From Streptomyces sp. NBC_01689 (GTDB lineage: Bacteria > Actinomycetota > Actinomycetes > Streptomycetales > Streptomycetaceae): DNA of 64,000 nt. The DNA lies in NCBI RefSeq assembly GCF_036250675.1, contig NZ_CP109592.1, positions 186,001-250,000 on the forward strand, read 5' to 3'. Below are positions 26,420 through 35,542 of this stretch, piece after piece. Every line of letters begins with the position of its first letter. Position 1 is the stretch's first letter. The translations under genes and the position numbers were made by a program. The notes beneath the pieces are model-generated. The model ran no database searches, was not told the origin of the DNA, and saw nothing but the letters and a program-made list of their open reading frames with translations.

Positions 26420-27022
26420 TCAGTCCTGTTTGAGGGCGTGGAGGCCGGAGAGCGGGCCGCCGAGTTGCATGAGACGTCCGCCCTCGCGCAGGGAGCCGAG
26501 GTCCACGGGGGCGAAACCGAAGGCGGCGGTGAGGTCCTTGACGGTGGTCTTGGCGCCGGCGTCGTCACCGGCGAGGAACAGCACCTGGCGTCCGGCCCGG
26601 TGGCGCGGGTCGGCGGCGATGTACTGGCCGTAGAGGGTGTTGAACGCCTTGACGACGCGGGCTCCGGGCAGCAGTGAGGCGACGTGTTCGCTGCCGGTCA
26701 GCTCGCCCAGGTCGGCGATCTTCATGGGCGGCGGCGGGGAGGCGAACTGGTTGGTGGTGTCGATGACGACGCGCCCGTCGAAGGGTGGCAGGCCGGTTAC
26801 CGCGTCCGGGATCTGGGGCCAGCCGACCGCGAGCACGACGAGTTCCGCCGCGGCGGCTTCCTCCGTGGTGCCGGCGTGGGCGAGCGGTCCGAGTTCGTCG
26901 GCGAGGCCGGCCAGGGAGGCGGGGCCGCGGCTGTTGCTCAGTACGACCTGGTGGCCGTGGGCCACGGCGTGGCGGGCGATGGCCCGGGCGACGGTTCCGG
27001 CGCCGAGGGTTCCGATCTTCAT
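26420..27022 (-). CDS. NADP-binding oxidoreductase (F420-dependent reductase-like)
   Basis: A 200-residue Rossmann protein starting KIGTLGAGTVARAIARHA with NSRG as the NADP-phosphate pocket. AFNTLYG and the FLAGDDAGAK segment are typical of the NADPH:F420 reductase-like/NAD-binding family. Members of this small family often have unknown substrates. It lies between the ene-reductase and quinone reductase genes on the same strand, with short gaps, so it is probably cotranscribed under the divergent TetR. Confidence 0.85.
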   Translation of the reverse strand: MKIGTLGAGTVARAIARHAVAHGHQVVLSNSRGPASLAGLADELGPLAHAGTTEEAAAAELVVLAVGWPQIPDAVTGLPPFDGRVVIDTTNQFASPPPPMKIADLGELTGSEHVASLLPGARVVKAFNTLYGQYIAADPRHRAGRQVLFLAGDDAGAKTTVKDLTAAFGFAPVDLGSLREGGRLMQLGGPLSGLHALKQD

Positions 27023-27042
27023 GGCGGTGTCCTTCGTGGGGT

Positions 27043-28053
27043 TCAGGGTGCGGGGCTGGTGAGCAGGACGGTTCCGCTCTTGCCGGGGCGGCGGGCATGG
27101 TCGACGGCCTGCGCGAAGTCGGCGAGGTCGTAGCCGGCGGCGACCTCGAAGAGTTCCGGGGCGGTCGCGGCCAGAAGGGCGGCGAAGGCGACGTCCTCGG
27201 CCCGTTCCTCGGGCGTGCGGGTGGTCATCCACTGGAGGACGGACGTGCCCCGTACGGTCAGGGCCCGCGGGGTCAGCGCGAGCGACTCCAGCGGCGTGCT
27301 GCCGGAACCGAGGCCTCCATAGGCGATCAGTGTTCCGCCGTCGGTGAGCAGTCCGGCCAGCTCACCGGTCAGGGATCCGCCCACCGCGTCCAGTACGACC
27401 TGGGCGCCCCGGCCGCCGGTCGCGTCCTTGACCTGAGTGCGCCAGTCCGCGTCTGCCGTGGAGATGGTCGGCAGTCCGGGGAAGCGCTGCCGCAGGGCCT
27501 GCGCCCCCGTGGCGCTGCGTACCAGGTTGACCAGCGGGATGCCGTGCCTGAGTGCCGCGGCGCCGACCAGCTTTCCCACCGACGAACCGGCGGCCGTCTG
27601 CACCACCGGACCGGCCTGGCCGTGCTGGGCGTCCTCGACCGCCCGCAGCAAGGAGAGCAGGGTCAGCGGGTTGACCAGCATCAAAGCCGCGGTCTCGTCG
27701 CCGACGCCCTCGGGAACCGGCACCACGAGATCGGCCGGCGCCGTGACGAGTTCGCTCCACGCGCCCGGCACCGGGAAGAACGCCACCCGCTGACCGGCGC
27801 GCAGCTCCCGCACACCGTCGCCGACGGTCTCGATGACGCCCATTCCCTCCAAGCCGGGAATCCGTGGCGTGGCGAACCGCTGCCGCGGCGCGCCCGGAAA
27901 GCCCTCCACTCCCGCCAGGTCGCCGGGGTGGACCGGCCGGGACAGCACCCGCACCCGCACCTGCCCGGCCGCGGGCCCCGCCGGGGCCGGCTGCTCGCTC
28001 AGGCGCAGTACCTGCCCGGCTCGGCCGTGCCGGTCGTAGGCGATGGCGCGCAT
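27043..28053 (-). CDS. quinone oxidoreductase-like NADPH reductase (MDR family)
   Basis: A 336-residue medium-chain reductase. The N-terminal GroES-like domain has GLEGMGVIETVG, and a Rossmann domain with AAGSSVGKLVGAAA follows. Zinc-ligand cysteines are absent, so it belongs with zeta-crystallin/QorA-type enzymes that reduce quinones or enoyl electrophiles. The ATG follows GGAAGGGGAG. It is the promoter-proximal gene of the minus-strand redox operon. Confidence 0.88.
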   Translation of the reverse strand: MRAIAYDRHGRAGQVLRLSEQPAPAGPAAGQVRVRVLSRPVHPGDLAGVEGFPGAPRQRFATPRIPGLEGMGVIETVGDGVRELRAGQRVAFFPVPGAWSELVTAPADLVVPVPEGVGDETAALMLVNPLTLLSLLRAVEDAQHGQAGPVVQTAAGSSVGKLVGAAALRHGIPLVNLVRSATGAQALRQRFPGLPTISTADADWRTQVKDATGGRGAQVVLDAVGGSLTGELAGLLTDGGTLIAYGGLGSGSTPLESLALTPRALTVRGTSVLQWMTTRTPEERAEDVAFAALLAATAPELFEVAAGYDLADFAQAVDHARRPGKSGTVLLTSPAP

Positions 28054-28076
28054 GGCGCTCCCCTTCCGCGAAGTAT

Positions 28077-28120
28077 TAATGATGGGCGTCATTAGAACTC
28101 TTGCTATGATGATAGACATC
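28077..28120. promoter_or_regulatory. operator pair between redox operon and TetR gene
   Basis: An unusually A/T-rich divergent promoter. TAATGA-TGGGCG-TCATTA is an inverted repeat at 28077-28094. The 11-bp motif TGAT(G/A)G/A-C-x-TC recurs as TGATGGGCGTC (28080) and TGATAGACATC (28110), exactly 30 bases apart. These are good candidates for TetR sites controlling both directions. Confidence 0.6.
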
Positions 28121-28159
28121 CTTAAAAAGGTCAAATCGAGAGCGTGCGAGAGGACGGCC

Positions 28160-28768
28160 ATGCCGCGGATCACCAAGCAGGACAAGGCCCGCAACCGGCA
28201 GAACATCCTCGAAGCGGCGAGCCGCATGTTCCGCTCACAGGGCATCGACGCGGTCGGCATCGCCGAGCTGATGAAGGAAGCCGGACTCACCCACGGCGGC
28301 TTCTACAACCACTTCGCCTCCAAGAACGACCTGGCCGTGGAGGTGTGCAGCGCCTCCTACGCCATCTCGCTCGGGGTCCTGGCCCAGGCGATCGAGGACG
28401 GTCCGGGCCAGGCCGGCTCTCCGCTGGAGCGGGTCGTGGCCGACTATCTGTCCGCCGCGCACCGCGACGACCCGGACGGCGGCTGCCCCTCCGTCTCCCT
28501 GGCCACCGACGCCGGACGGCACAGCGAAGCCGTGCAGAGCGCGTACGCCGAAGGCGTCGAGGGATACCTCACCGGCTTCACCTCCGAGCTCCTGCGCGAA
28601 GCCGAGGACAAAGGCCACGAGCCCGACCCGGCCGAGGCCCGCCTCAGAGCCATCCGCCTGCTCAGCGAAATGGTCGGCGCGCTGATGCTCGCCCGCGCCG
28701 TACACCACGTCGAACCCGAGCTCTCCGACGAAATCCTGCAGACCGGCCGCAGCCACGCCCTCGACTGA
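28160..28768 (+). CDS. TetR/AcrR-family repressor
   Basis: A 202-residue regulator. The N-terminal helix-turn-helix is IAELMKEAGLTHGGFYNHFASK, with the standard TetR recognition helix. A Cys (GGCPSVSLATDAGR) in the ligand domain recalls thiol-sensing NemR/AcrR-like repressors that respond to reactive electrophiles. It is divergent from the ene-reductase/quinone-reductase operon, which it probably represses. Confidence 0.9.
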   Translation: MPRITKQDKARNRQNILEAASRMFRSQGIDAVGIAELMKEAGLTHGGFYNHFASKNDLAVEVCSASYAISLGVLAQAIEDGPGQAGSPLERVVADYLSAAHRDDPDGGCPSVSLATDAGRHSEAVQSAYAEGVEGYLTGFTSELLREAEDKGHEPDPAEARLRAIRLLSEMVGALMLARAVHHVEPELSDEILQTGRSHALD

Positions 28769-29518
28769 TACGAATCGGAACCCCCGCGGGACCGGCGGCC
28801 GGGGCGTTCGCGACACACGACCCGGTCCCGACAAGCGCGGGAAGCGGCACAATCGGTCTTGAGGTCCGGGTGCCGCCGGGCCGGCGTGCTGCCGGTGTGC
28901 CGGCTTCCCCGGCCAGGGCGACGTCCGACGCGGAAGCCGCGCCGCGGTCGGACCCGGCCAGCTGATCCCTGCCGGTCAGGAACGACGGCCTTCCCCGTGA
29001 CGCGGGCGCGCGCCGCTTCGCGGGACTTCGCGGGACTTCGCGGCCCTTTGATGTTCCCTCTGCTCCGCCCCGCCCGGGGTGACGGCCGGCGACGCACCCC
29101 GGGACACGGCGCCCGGCGCCCCGGCCCGCCGAGCGCACGGCCGAGCGCACAGAACCGGCCTCGCGAGCCCTCCTCCGCGGCCTCCGGCGGGCCCCCGCCG
29201 GGCTGCCACAGAGATCCCCCATGCCGCACACAACACAGGCGCAAGCGGCCGGTGGTGCAGTAGGACAGGTCACTTCCCGTTCAGGAGGAAACGAAGAGAT
29301 CCAGCCGATCGAGGAGATCGCGGAGCTCACGGGGATCGCGGCACGACCGCCCGCACGCCGAGGGGATCACGAGCACGTCGGCGGCGGCGCGGACGGGATC
29401 CCCACGCCCCAACCGCCGCGCACGGATTCCCGGCGATCGCCCGGCGTTGTGTGAAAGCCGGCCGTGCAACGAGGCATGCGCTGTCCCGCACTTGGATACA
29501 GAAAGCCGGTATCTCGTC
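28769..29518. other. 750-bp non-coding region with remnant repeat
   Basis: No intact gene is convincing. It contains the right copy of the XRE-end repeat (28921-28990). A 77-codon frame at 29221-29454 has an Ala/Gly/Arg-rich translation and no ribosome site. The last 60 bases serve as leader for the PAS-LuxR gene. Confidence 0.55.
28921..28990 (+). repeat. direct repeat, right copy (XRE 3' remnant)
   Basis: Repeats the terminal 14 XRE codons (TSDAEAAPRSDPA then Ser and TGA) and the following bases, with three mismatches to 25086-25155. It is the 3' stub of the second Uma2/XRE cassette; everything in between was replaced by the redox cassette. Confidence 0.88.
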
Positions 29519-30223
29519 ATGACCACTAGCATCACGGATGTCCAGCTCACCAACGACCGGTCGACCACCTCGCACCCCGCGGCCGGACACCGGTACGCCT
29601 ACGCCGCCCGTTCGGCGTCCGCGGCCGGCCGGCGCACCTACACCGCCCACCTCAATCCCGAACGGCGCATCGTCGCGGCCGAGCCCGACTTCTCCCGCCG
29701 GTTCGGACGTACCTCGGCCGACACCTGCGGCCGCAGCCTGTACGAACTGCTCCACCCGAGCTCCCCGTCCTATCTCGACCGGCACTTCACGCGCCTGTCG
29801 GAAGGCCGGTGCAACCGCTTCGACGAGCGGATGATCGGACTCGGTGACTCGGGACGTGTGTTCTCCGCCGGTCTCACCGGAATCGCGGTCCACGACACCA
29901 CCGGCGGGCTCGCCGGCATCGTTGTCCAAGTACGCCCGGACCAGGAGGGCGCGGCCGCCGAGGAGCCGGCCGTCCACTCCCCCGAGCGGCTGCTGAGCAA
30001 GCTGGACGCGCAGGTCCTGGAGGGTGTCGCCGCCGGAGCCTCCACCGTGCAGCTCGCCGCGCGCCTCTACCTCAGCCGGCAGGGCGTCGAGTACCACGTC
30101 GGTCTCATGCTGCGGAAGCTCAAGGCTCCCAACCGGGCCGCCCTCGTCGCCCGCGCCCACTCCCTGGGCATGCTGACGGTGGGACACTGGCCGCCGCGTG
30201 TGCCGCCGGAGTTCATCAAGTAG
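29519..30223 (+). CDS. PAS-LuxR transcriptional regulator
   Basis: A 234-residue protein. A PAS-like sensor domain occupies about residues 40-145 (RTYTAHLNPERRIVAAEPDF ... GRSLYELLHP). A LuxR helix-turn-helix (about 160-225) ends it, with LAARLYLSRQGVEYHVGLMLRKL. The order matches PAS-LuxR activators such as PimM, though with a longer N-terminus. I chose ATG over a GTG 72 bases upstream because the domain starts later and the upstream codons look non-coding. Its target is not evident from the neighbours. Confidence 0.85.
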   Translation: MTTSITDVQLTNDRSTTSHPAAGHRYAYAARSASAAGRRTYTAHLNPERRIVAAEPDFSRRFGRTSADTCGRSLYELLHPSSPSYLDRHFTRLSEGRCNRFDERMIGLGDSGRVFSAGLTGIAVHDTTGGLAGIVVQVRPDQEGAAAEEPAVHSPERLLSKLDAQVLEGVAAGASTVQLAARLYLSRQGVEYHVGLMLRKLKAPNRAALVARAHSLGMLTVGHWPPRVPPEFIK

Positions 30224-30922
30224 CCCGACCGAACAGCCGTAGCGCGACCGAACCGCCTGGTCCAGCCTGCCCCCCCCCATGAGCTGGATGCTCCCGCCGG
30301 GTTCCTGGCCGTCACCGGCCAGGAACCCGGGAACATCGCACCCCCGCGGCGGTACCGTGCCGTGCCGGAGGCGGTGGACACGCGGCCACGGTGTGCGGCG
30401 GACCGTCGAGGATCTCCTGCCCCAGGATGAGCCCGGTCCGCTCTCCTACGGTGTCCACTCCCCTGTGTCCGTTCCTCCTGTGTCCTCTCCCCCCGTGCCC
30501 ATGTCCCCGTGTGTCCGCCCCCCATATGTCCGCTCCCGCACGGCCGTTCCGTCCCGCCCCGGGTTCCTCCTCCGGGGTGCGCGGGTGTTCCGCCGCGGGT
30601 ACCTCGAACTGCGCTTCACCGGAGGCGAGTTCGGGTCGTCGGCGTGCCGCCCGCTGGCCTGTGACCCTGCGGCCATGTGACCCGCGGCCGTGTGGCCGTG
30701 TGGCCCGGTGAGTGTGCGGCCCGCGGATGGGTGCCGGTCGGGTGCGCCCCCGCGATGTGTGCCCGGATGCCATGTGTCCGGGAGCCATGTGCCCGGGCAA
30801 CGTGTCCGCAGGCCGTGTGCCCGGGCAACGTGTCCGCAGGCCGTGTGCCCGGTCGATGTGTGTCCGGCGGGCGGATGCGTGTGCCCGGCGGCCGTGCCGT
30901 CACCGGGCCCGTGCGGGCCTCT
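30224..30922. other. 700-bp region between convergent regulators
   Basis: No gene supported. The second half is low-complexity GTGTCCG/GTGCCCG-rich sequence with a 28-bp tandem repeat. It separates the PAS-LuxR gene from the convergent LAL gene. Confidence 0.6.
30791..30846. repeat. 28-bp tandem repeat
   Basis: Two identical 28-base units starting GCCCGGGCAACGTGTCCGCA, with degenerate copies on both sides. There are no spacers, so it is not a CRISPR array. Confidence 0.85.
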
Positions 30923-33553
30923 TCAGTGACCGGCCTGTTCGAACGTCCGGGTGCGCAGGTCCGAGGGCAGGTCCTGGCGGCGGGAGATGCCGAGCTTGCG
31001 GTAGACGCAGGTGAGGTGGCGCTCGACCGTGCTGGGGCTGACGAAGAGCTTGACCGCGATCTCCCGGTTGGTGTGCCCCTGGGCGGCGAGGGCGGCCACC
31101 CGTTCCTCCGAACCGCTCAGCCGGGCGGCGTCCCGGCTGCGGACGGGACGCTCGGCACGCTCCGGTCCGTCGACGGGCCGTATCCGCTCGCGCAGCGGCA
31201 CCGCGCCGCAGTCACCCGCCAGTTGCCAGGCCCGCCGGGTGATCGTCCCCGCCCGGGCCCCCTCGCCGTTGAGCCGCAGCGCGCTGCCCAGGTCGGCCAG
31301 GGCGCGGGCGAGTTCGAGGCGGTCCCCGTAGTCGCGGAGTTCGTCGACCGCGTTGCCCAGCAGTTCGACACGGCGCCGGGGCTCGGCGGTGGCCGCGCTG
31401 AGGCGCAGGGTCACCCCGCGCACCCGCGCCCCGGTGGCCGCGGGCAGGGCGAGCTGGTCGGCGACCAGGGCCTGTGCCTCGCCGAGGCGCCCGAGCAGGA
31501 GCAGGGCCTCCGCCGCGTCGGTGCGCCAGGGCAGCAGTTCGGGCTGGTCGGTCGCCCAGCGGCCGGCGGCGCGGCCCGCTTCCAGGAACTCCTCCAGGGC
31601 CGCCTGGGGGCGTCCGGTGGCCAGGTGGTGGCGCCCGCGGGCGCGCAGGAAGGCGAGGGCGTGCACGGTGGAGTACGGCTCGCCGGGCAGGGTGGGGTGC
31701 AGGTGCAGGGCGGCCGTGGCGTACTCGCCCTGCTCGGTGAGGGCCTGAACCAGCAGGGCGAGCGGGGCGAGGAGGAAGGGGCCGCCGCGGCCGGCGAGGT
31801 GTTCGAGGGCGCCTGTCGCCTCCCGCCGGGCACCGGCGAGGTCGCCGAGCCGCAGCAAGGACTCGGCGTGCGCGGTGGCGAAGGCGGCCTGCCAGCCGGG
31901 CGCGTTGCGGGCGGAGATCTCCTCGCCGAGCCGGCCGCACCAGGTCACGGCCCGCTGCGGCCGGTGCTGGACCAGGGTGCGCAGGGCCCGCGCCAGGGAC
32001 TCGTAGGTGGCCGGGGTCAGGGGGGTGTCGCTCAGCAGCCGTTCGGCGGCCGGTACGTCCTCGCGGGCGCCCACGCTCAGCCACAGTGCGGCGGCGCGGG
32101 TGACCGGTGCGGTGGGGCGTTCGTGGGTGACCGGGCACTGGGCGTGGGGCCGGCTGGGCACGCTGTCGCGCGGCGGGCGGACGTCCCCGGCCGCCCGGGC
32201 CAGGACCTCGTCGGCCTCCTCGATGCGGCCCTGGGCCGCCAGCAGCCGGGCCAGCCATCCCGCGTCGGCGCAGGACAGCTGTCCTGCGCGCAGGGCGGTC
32301 TGCGGTTCGTCGAGGAGGTGGTGGGCCGCGGCCGGGTGCAGGCGCCAGGTGTGCGCCGCGAGTTGCAGGGTGATGCGCAGGCGGGTGGGTTCGTCGGGGC
32401 AGCCGGAGCGGGCCAGGCGCAGGAAGGTCGGTGCGCCGTCCGGGTCGGCGGGCGAGAAGGGCTCCTGGCGGGCCGCGTCCCGCAGGGCCTGGATCTCCCA
32501 GGTGTGCGTGGCGGTGCCGGCGGCGAGTAACTGGCCTGCCACCAGGACGGGTTCGGCCAGGGCGTGGTGCAGGACGCGGGCGGCGTTGCGGTGCATCGAC
32601 CGGCGTTGTTCGGAGGAGAGCATGCCCAGGACCGCGGACTCGGCCGCGGGGTGGCGCAGCCGGGCGCCGGTGACGAGTCCGGCGGCGTCCAGGGCGTTGC
32701 CCGCGCGGGCGGCGGCGTCGGTGCCGAGCCGGGCGAGCCGGGCCGCGCGCTGCGCGTCGGCCTGCGGGCCCAGCACGGCGAGGGCGGCGGCCAGCCGGCG
32801 GGCGGCGGGGCCGCAGCGCTGCACGCAGGTCGCGAACGCCTCGGTGAAGGGGCCGCCGGGTTCGGGCTCCGGCCAGCCGGGCCGGCCGGCGGGGGTGTCC
32901 GTCTCGGCCAGCAGGGCGCGGATCAGCAGGGGGTTGCCGCCGCTGAGCGCGTGCAGGGAGGTGATGGCGTCGTCGGGTACCGGGGTGCCCCAGAAGCGGG
33001 CCAGTTCGGCGGTGCCCGCGGCGTCCAGGCGGCCCAGCGGGATGCGGACGAAGCCCTGGTGGCGCAGGAGTTCGGTGTGCAGGCCGAATCCGTCCGTGCG
33101 GTGGTACGGGGACTGGGCGAGCACCGTCAGCAGGGGCGCCTCGTGCAGGGTGTGGGTGAGGCGCAGCAGTTCGGCGAGCGAGGCGCGGTCGGCGTGTTGC
33201 AGGTCGTCGACGCACAGGAGGACCGGGCCGTTCGCGCAGGCGGTACGCAGCAGGGCGGCGAAGCCGGCCGCCGTCTCGTCCGGTGCGGGCGGGGTCCGGG
33301 GCAGGTCCCCGGTGAGGCAGGCGGCGAGGCGGCGCAGCAGGGCGTGGTCCTCGCGGCGGGCGCCGGGGTCGGCGGCGGCGCGCAGCACGGTGAGTCCGCG
33401 GCCGGCGGCGAGGTCGGCGGCGTACTGCAGGAACCGTGTCTTGCCGCAGCCGGGCGCCCCCTCCACCAGCACCAGCTGGGCGGTGCCGTCGCTGCAGGCG
33501 CGCAGTGCCTTGTCGAGTCGTGCGCGTTCGTCGTCGCGGTGCAGGAGCATCAT
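30923..33553 (-). CDS. LAL-type LuxR transcriptional regulator
   Basis: An 876-residue large ATP-binding LuxR regulator. The P-loop is GAPGCGKT (residues 32-39), Walker B is VLLCVDDLQHADRAS, and SGGNPLL marks the AAA lid region. A TPR-like helical middle follows. The C-terminal helix-turn-helix (about 805-865) reads GHTNREIAVKLFVSPSTVERHLTCVYRKLG. It is not closely similar to the LAL protein at 4.6 kb. It lies between the PAS-LuxR gene and the mutase-like gene with no obvious operon partner. Confidence 0.92.
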   Translation of the reverse strand: MMLLHRDDERARLDKALRACSDGTAQLVLVEGAPGCGKTRFLQYAADLAAGRGLTVLRAAADPGARREDHALLRRLAACLTGDLPRTPPAPDETAAGFAALLRTACANGPVLLCVDDLQHADRASLAELLRLTHTLHEAPLLTVLAQSPYHRTDGFGLHTELLRHQGFVRIPLGRLDAAGTAELARFWGTPVPDDAITSLHALSGGNPLLIRALLAETDTPAGRPGWPEPEPGGPFTEAFATCVQRCGPAARRLAAALAVLGPQADAQRAARLARLGTDAAARAGNALDAAGLVTGARLRHPAAESAVLGMLSSEQRRSMHRNAARVLHHALAEPVLVAGQLLAAGTATHTWEIQALRDAARQEPFSPADPDGAPTFLRLARSGCPDEPTRLRITLQLAAHTWRLHPAAAHHLLDEPQTALRAGQLSCADAGWLARLLAAQGRIEEADEVLARAAGDVRPPRDSVPSRPHAQCPVTHERPTAPVTRAAALWLSVGAREDVPAAERLLSDTPLTPATYESLARALRTLVQHRPQRAVTWCGRLGEEISARNAPGWQAAFATAHAESLLRLGDLAGARREATGALEHLAGRGGPFLLAPLALLVQALTEQGEYATAALHLHPTLPGEPYSTVHALAFLRARGRHHLATGRPQAALEEFLEAGRAAGRWATDQPELLPWRTDAAEALLLLGRLGEAQALVADQLALPAATGARVRGVTLRLSAATAEPRRRVELLGNAVDELRDYGDRLELARALADLGSALRLNGEGARAGTITRRAWQLAGDCGAVPLRERIRPVDGPERAERPVRSRDAARLSGSEERVAALAAQGHTNREIAVKLFVSPSTVERHLTCVYRKLGISRRQDLPSDLRTRTFEQAGH

Positions 33554-33808
33554 GGGCCCGCCCTCCCGGTCGCATTCCCTCCACGTTCCCGCAGTCTAGG
33601 AACGCATATGCCCCGCACGAGTCCGGCGCGCGATGGCCAGTGACTGCACGGCAGGAAGTACCGGGATGCCGTCCCTGTCACGCCGTCGGCGGGTTTCGGC
33701 AGGTCCTCGCGGTGGCGGGCGCCCTGCCCCGGCTTTAGCCGCTGCCCCCACCATGACGACCCGCGGCGCTCCCGCGGTACGACGGGCCTTTCGGAGGGAC
33801 GCACATCG

Positions 33809-35056
33809 ATGTTCACCGTCTGCCCCTGGACGACGCAGCGGTCCGCCGGTCTGCGTGGCGCGGGTGAGTCCAACGCCTACTTCCGGCGGCTGGTCGCGCA
33901 CGGCACGACGGAGCTGTCGGTCGTCTTCGACGTACCCACGCGGCTGGGGCTGGACTCGGACTCCCCGCTCGCGAGCGGGGAGGTCGGCCGGGCGGGCGTG
34001 GCGGTCGACTCCCTCGACGACATGCGGGTGCTGTTCACCGGGGTCCCCCTGGAGCGGGTGTCGACGTCGATGGCGGCCGGCGCGCCGGCCGCCGTGCTCC
34101 TGCTGCTGTACCAGCTGGTCGCCGAGGAACAGGGCCTGCGCGCCGACCGGTTGACCGGCACACTCCACCACGACGTGGTGACGGAGTACGCCGTGCGGGA
34201 CCGGCATGTCTTCCCGCCGGAGGCCTCACTGCGGCTGGCCGGGGACCTTTTCGCCTACTGCCGTGCGCAGTTGCCCGGGTGGCACACGCTCTCCGTCTCG
34301 GGGCGCGCGCTGGCGGAGGCGGGAGCCACGCCCGCCCAGGAGGTCGCCTTCACTCTCGCCGAGGGTGTCGAGTACGTGCGGACGGCGGTCGCGTACGGGA
34401 TGGACGTGGACGACTTCGCGCCGCGGCTGTCGTTCCTCTTCGGCGCGCGGGCCACGCTCCTGGAGGAGCTCGCCGTCCTGCGTGCGGCCCGGCGCCTCTG
34501 GTCGCGGGTGCTGGGTGAGCGGTTCGGGGCGCGCGGTCCCTCGTCGCGCATGCCGGTGCGCAGGGCCGTGCGGGGTCTGGCCGCGGTGCTCGGCGGCGGA
34601 CTCGGGTACGGGCCCGCTCCCGGCGTGCGCGCGATCGCGGGCGGCCGGGCCGGGGCGAGGACCGTCGAGGCCGTGGAGGCCGCGGCGCTGGAACTGATGC
34701 TGCGGGTGGAGGAGCTGGGCGGTGCGGTCGCCGCCCTCGGCCAGGGCTTCCAGAAGGACGAGATCGAGCGCGTCGCCCACCATGGCCGGCGCCGCCTCGA
34801 GGGGGACGGGCCGTACGAGACGGTCCGGCTCGACCCGGTCGCCGAACAGCGGCAGACCGAGCGGCTGGCCAAACTGCGCGCATGGCGGTGCGCGGACCGG
34901 GTCGACGACGCGCTCATCGCGGTGCGCAAGGCGGCGGAGGGCGGTGACAACGTCCTGCACCCGATGAAGCGGGCGCTGGCGTGCGGAGCCTCCGTGGGTG
35001 AGGTCTGCGACACACTGCGGCAGGTGTGGGGCGCCGGTTTTCAGTCCGCCGTGTGA
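33809..35056 (+). CDS. truncated methylmalonyl-CoA mutase-like protein
   Basis: 415 residues related to the substrate-binding subunit of B12-dependent acyl-CoA mutases. Shared blocks are the PWT-x-RQ-like start, ESN, SVVFDVPTRLGLDSD, RVSTSMAAGAPAA, FPPEASLRL, and MDVDDFAPRLSFLF. About 90 N-terminal residues, including the conserved Tyr-Arg-Gly-Arg region, are absent. An internal block that normally holds FHTQTAG, TAQQP-x-NN and HTN-x-x-DE is also gone. No B12 domain is present. GGAGGGA before the ATG implies translation. It is either a decayed mutase or a repurposed protein. Confidence 0.7.
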   Translation: MFTVCPWTTQRSAGLRGAGESNAYFRRLVAHGTTELSVVFDVPTRLGLDSDSPLASGEVGRAGVAVDSLDDMRVLFTGVPLERVSTSMAAGAPAAVLLLLYQLVAEEQGLRADRLTGTLHHDVVTEYAVRDRHVFPPEASLRLAGDLFAYCRAQLPGWHTLSVSGRALAEAGATPAQEVAFTLAEGVEYVRTAVAYGMDVDDFAPRLSFLFGARATLLEELAVLRAARRLWSRVLGERFGARGPSSRMPVRRAVRGLAAVLGGGLGYGPAPGVRAIAGGRAGARTVEAVEAAALELMLRVEELGGAVAALGQGFQKDEIERVAHHGRRRLEGDGPYETVRLDPVAEQRQTERLAKLRAWRCADRVDDALIAVRKAAEGGDNVLHPMKRALACGASVGEVCDTLRQVWGAGFQSAV

Positions 35057-35542
35057 CGGGCGCGGCCGGGACGGTGGTGGGTCGCGGCGGGGACGGTGGT
35101 GGGTCGCGGCGGCGGGTGACCTCGGCGGGCCGGTCCACGGGCGGGGTGCCGTTCGGGTGAGTTCCGCTGTTCTCCCCGTTGTCGTGCCCTGTTGTCTGGG
35201 ACTGTGCCTCCTACGACGTGGCCGATCTCAGCGGCCCCGGAACGGAGGGGAATTGGTGTGTCCGCCTGCCGCACATCGCTGCGGCCGGTATCGGCCATGG
35301 TCCGCGCGGGGCTGGTTCCGCGGGGGATGTCTCGTACTGATGAGGGGAATGAGACACCTTCGATGTGGGCCGGTGGTGCCACTCACATGTGGTCGTCCTT
35401 GATGTCATGTGGGCCCCGAGCAGGCATCCTTGGAAGGCGGCCGGTGCGTGGGAGCCCGAACACGCACAGGATCATGGCCAGATGATGCAGGTACCATCCG
35501 CCCTCAGGACCGATTCAGACATCACGGAAAGAAGGAACTGTC
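35057..35542. other. 486-bp non-coding leader
   Basis: No gene supported. It begins with two tandem 22-bp units of GGGACGGTGGTGGGTCGCGGC (35068-35110). The remainder is moderately less G/C-rich and probably holds the promoter of the next gene. Confidence 0.55.

Noticed and set aside
29221..29454. 77-codon frame before the PAS-LuxR gene
   Set aside because: No ribosome site, low-complexity translation, and weak codon bias.
30791..30846. CRISPR array
   Set aside because: The units are contiguous 28-mers without spacers, and no cas genes are present.
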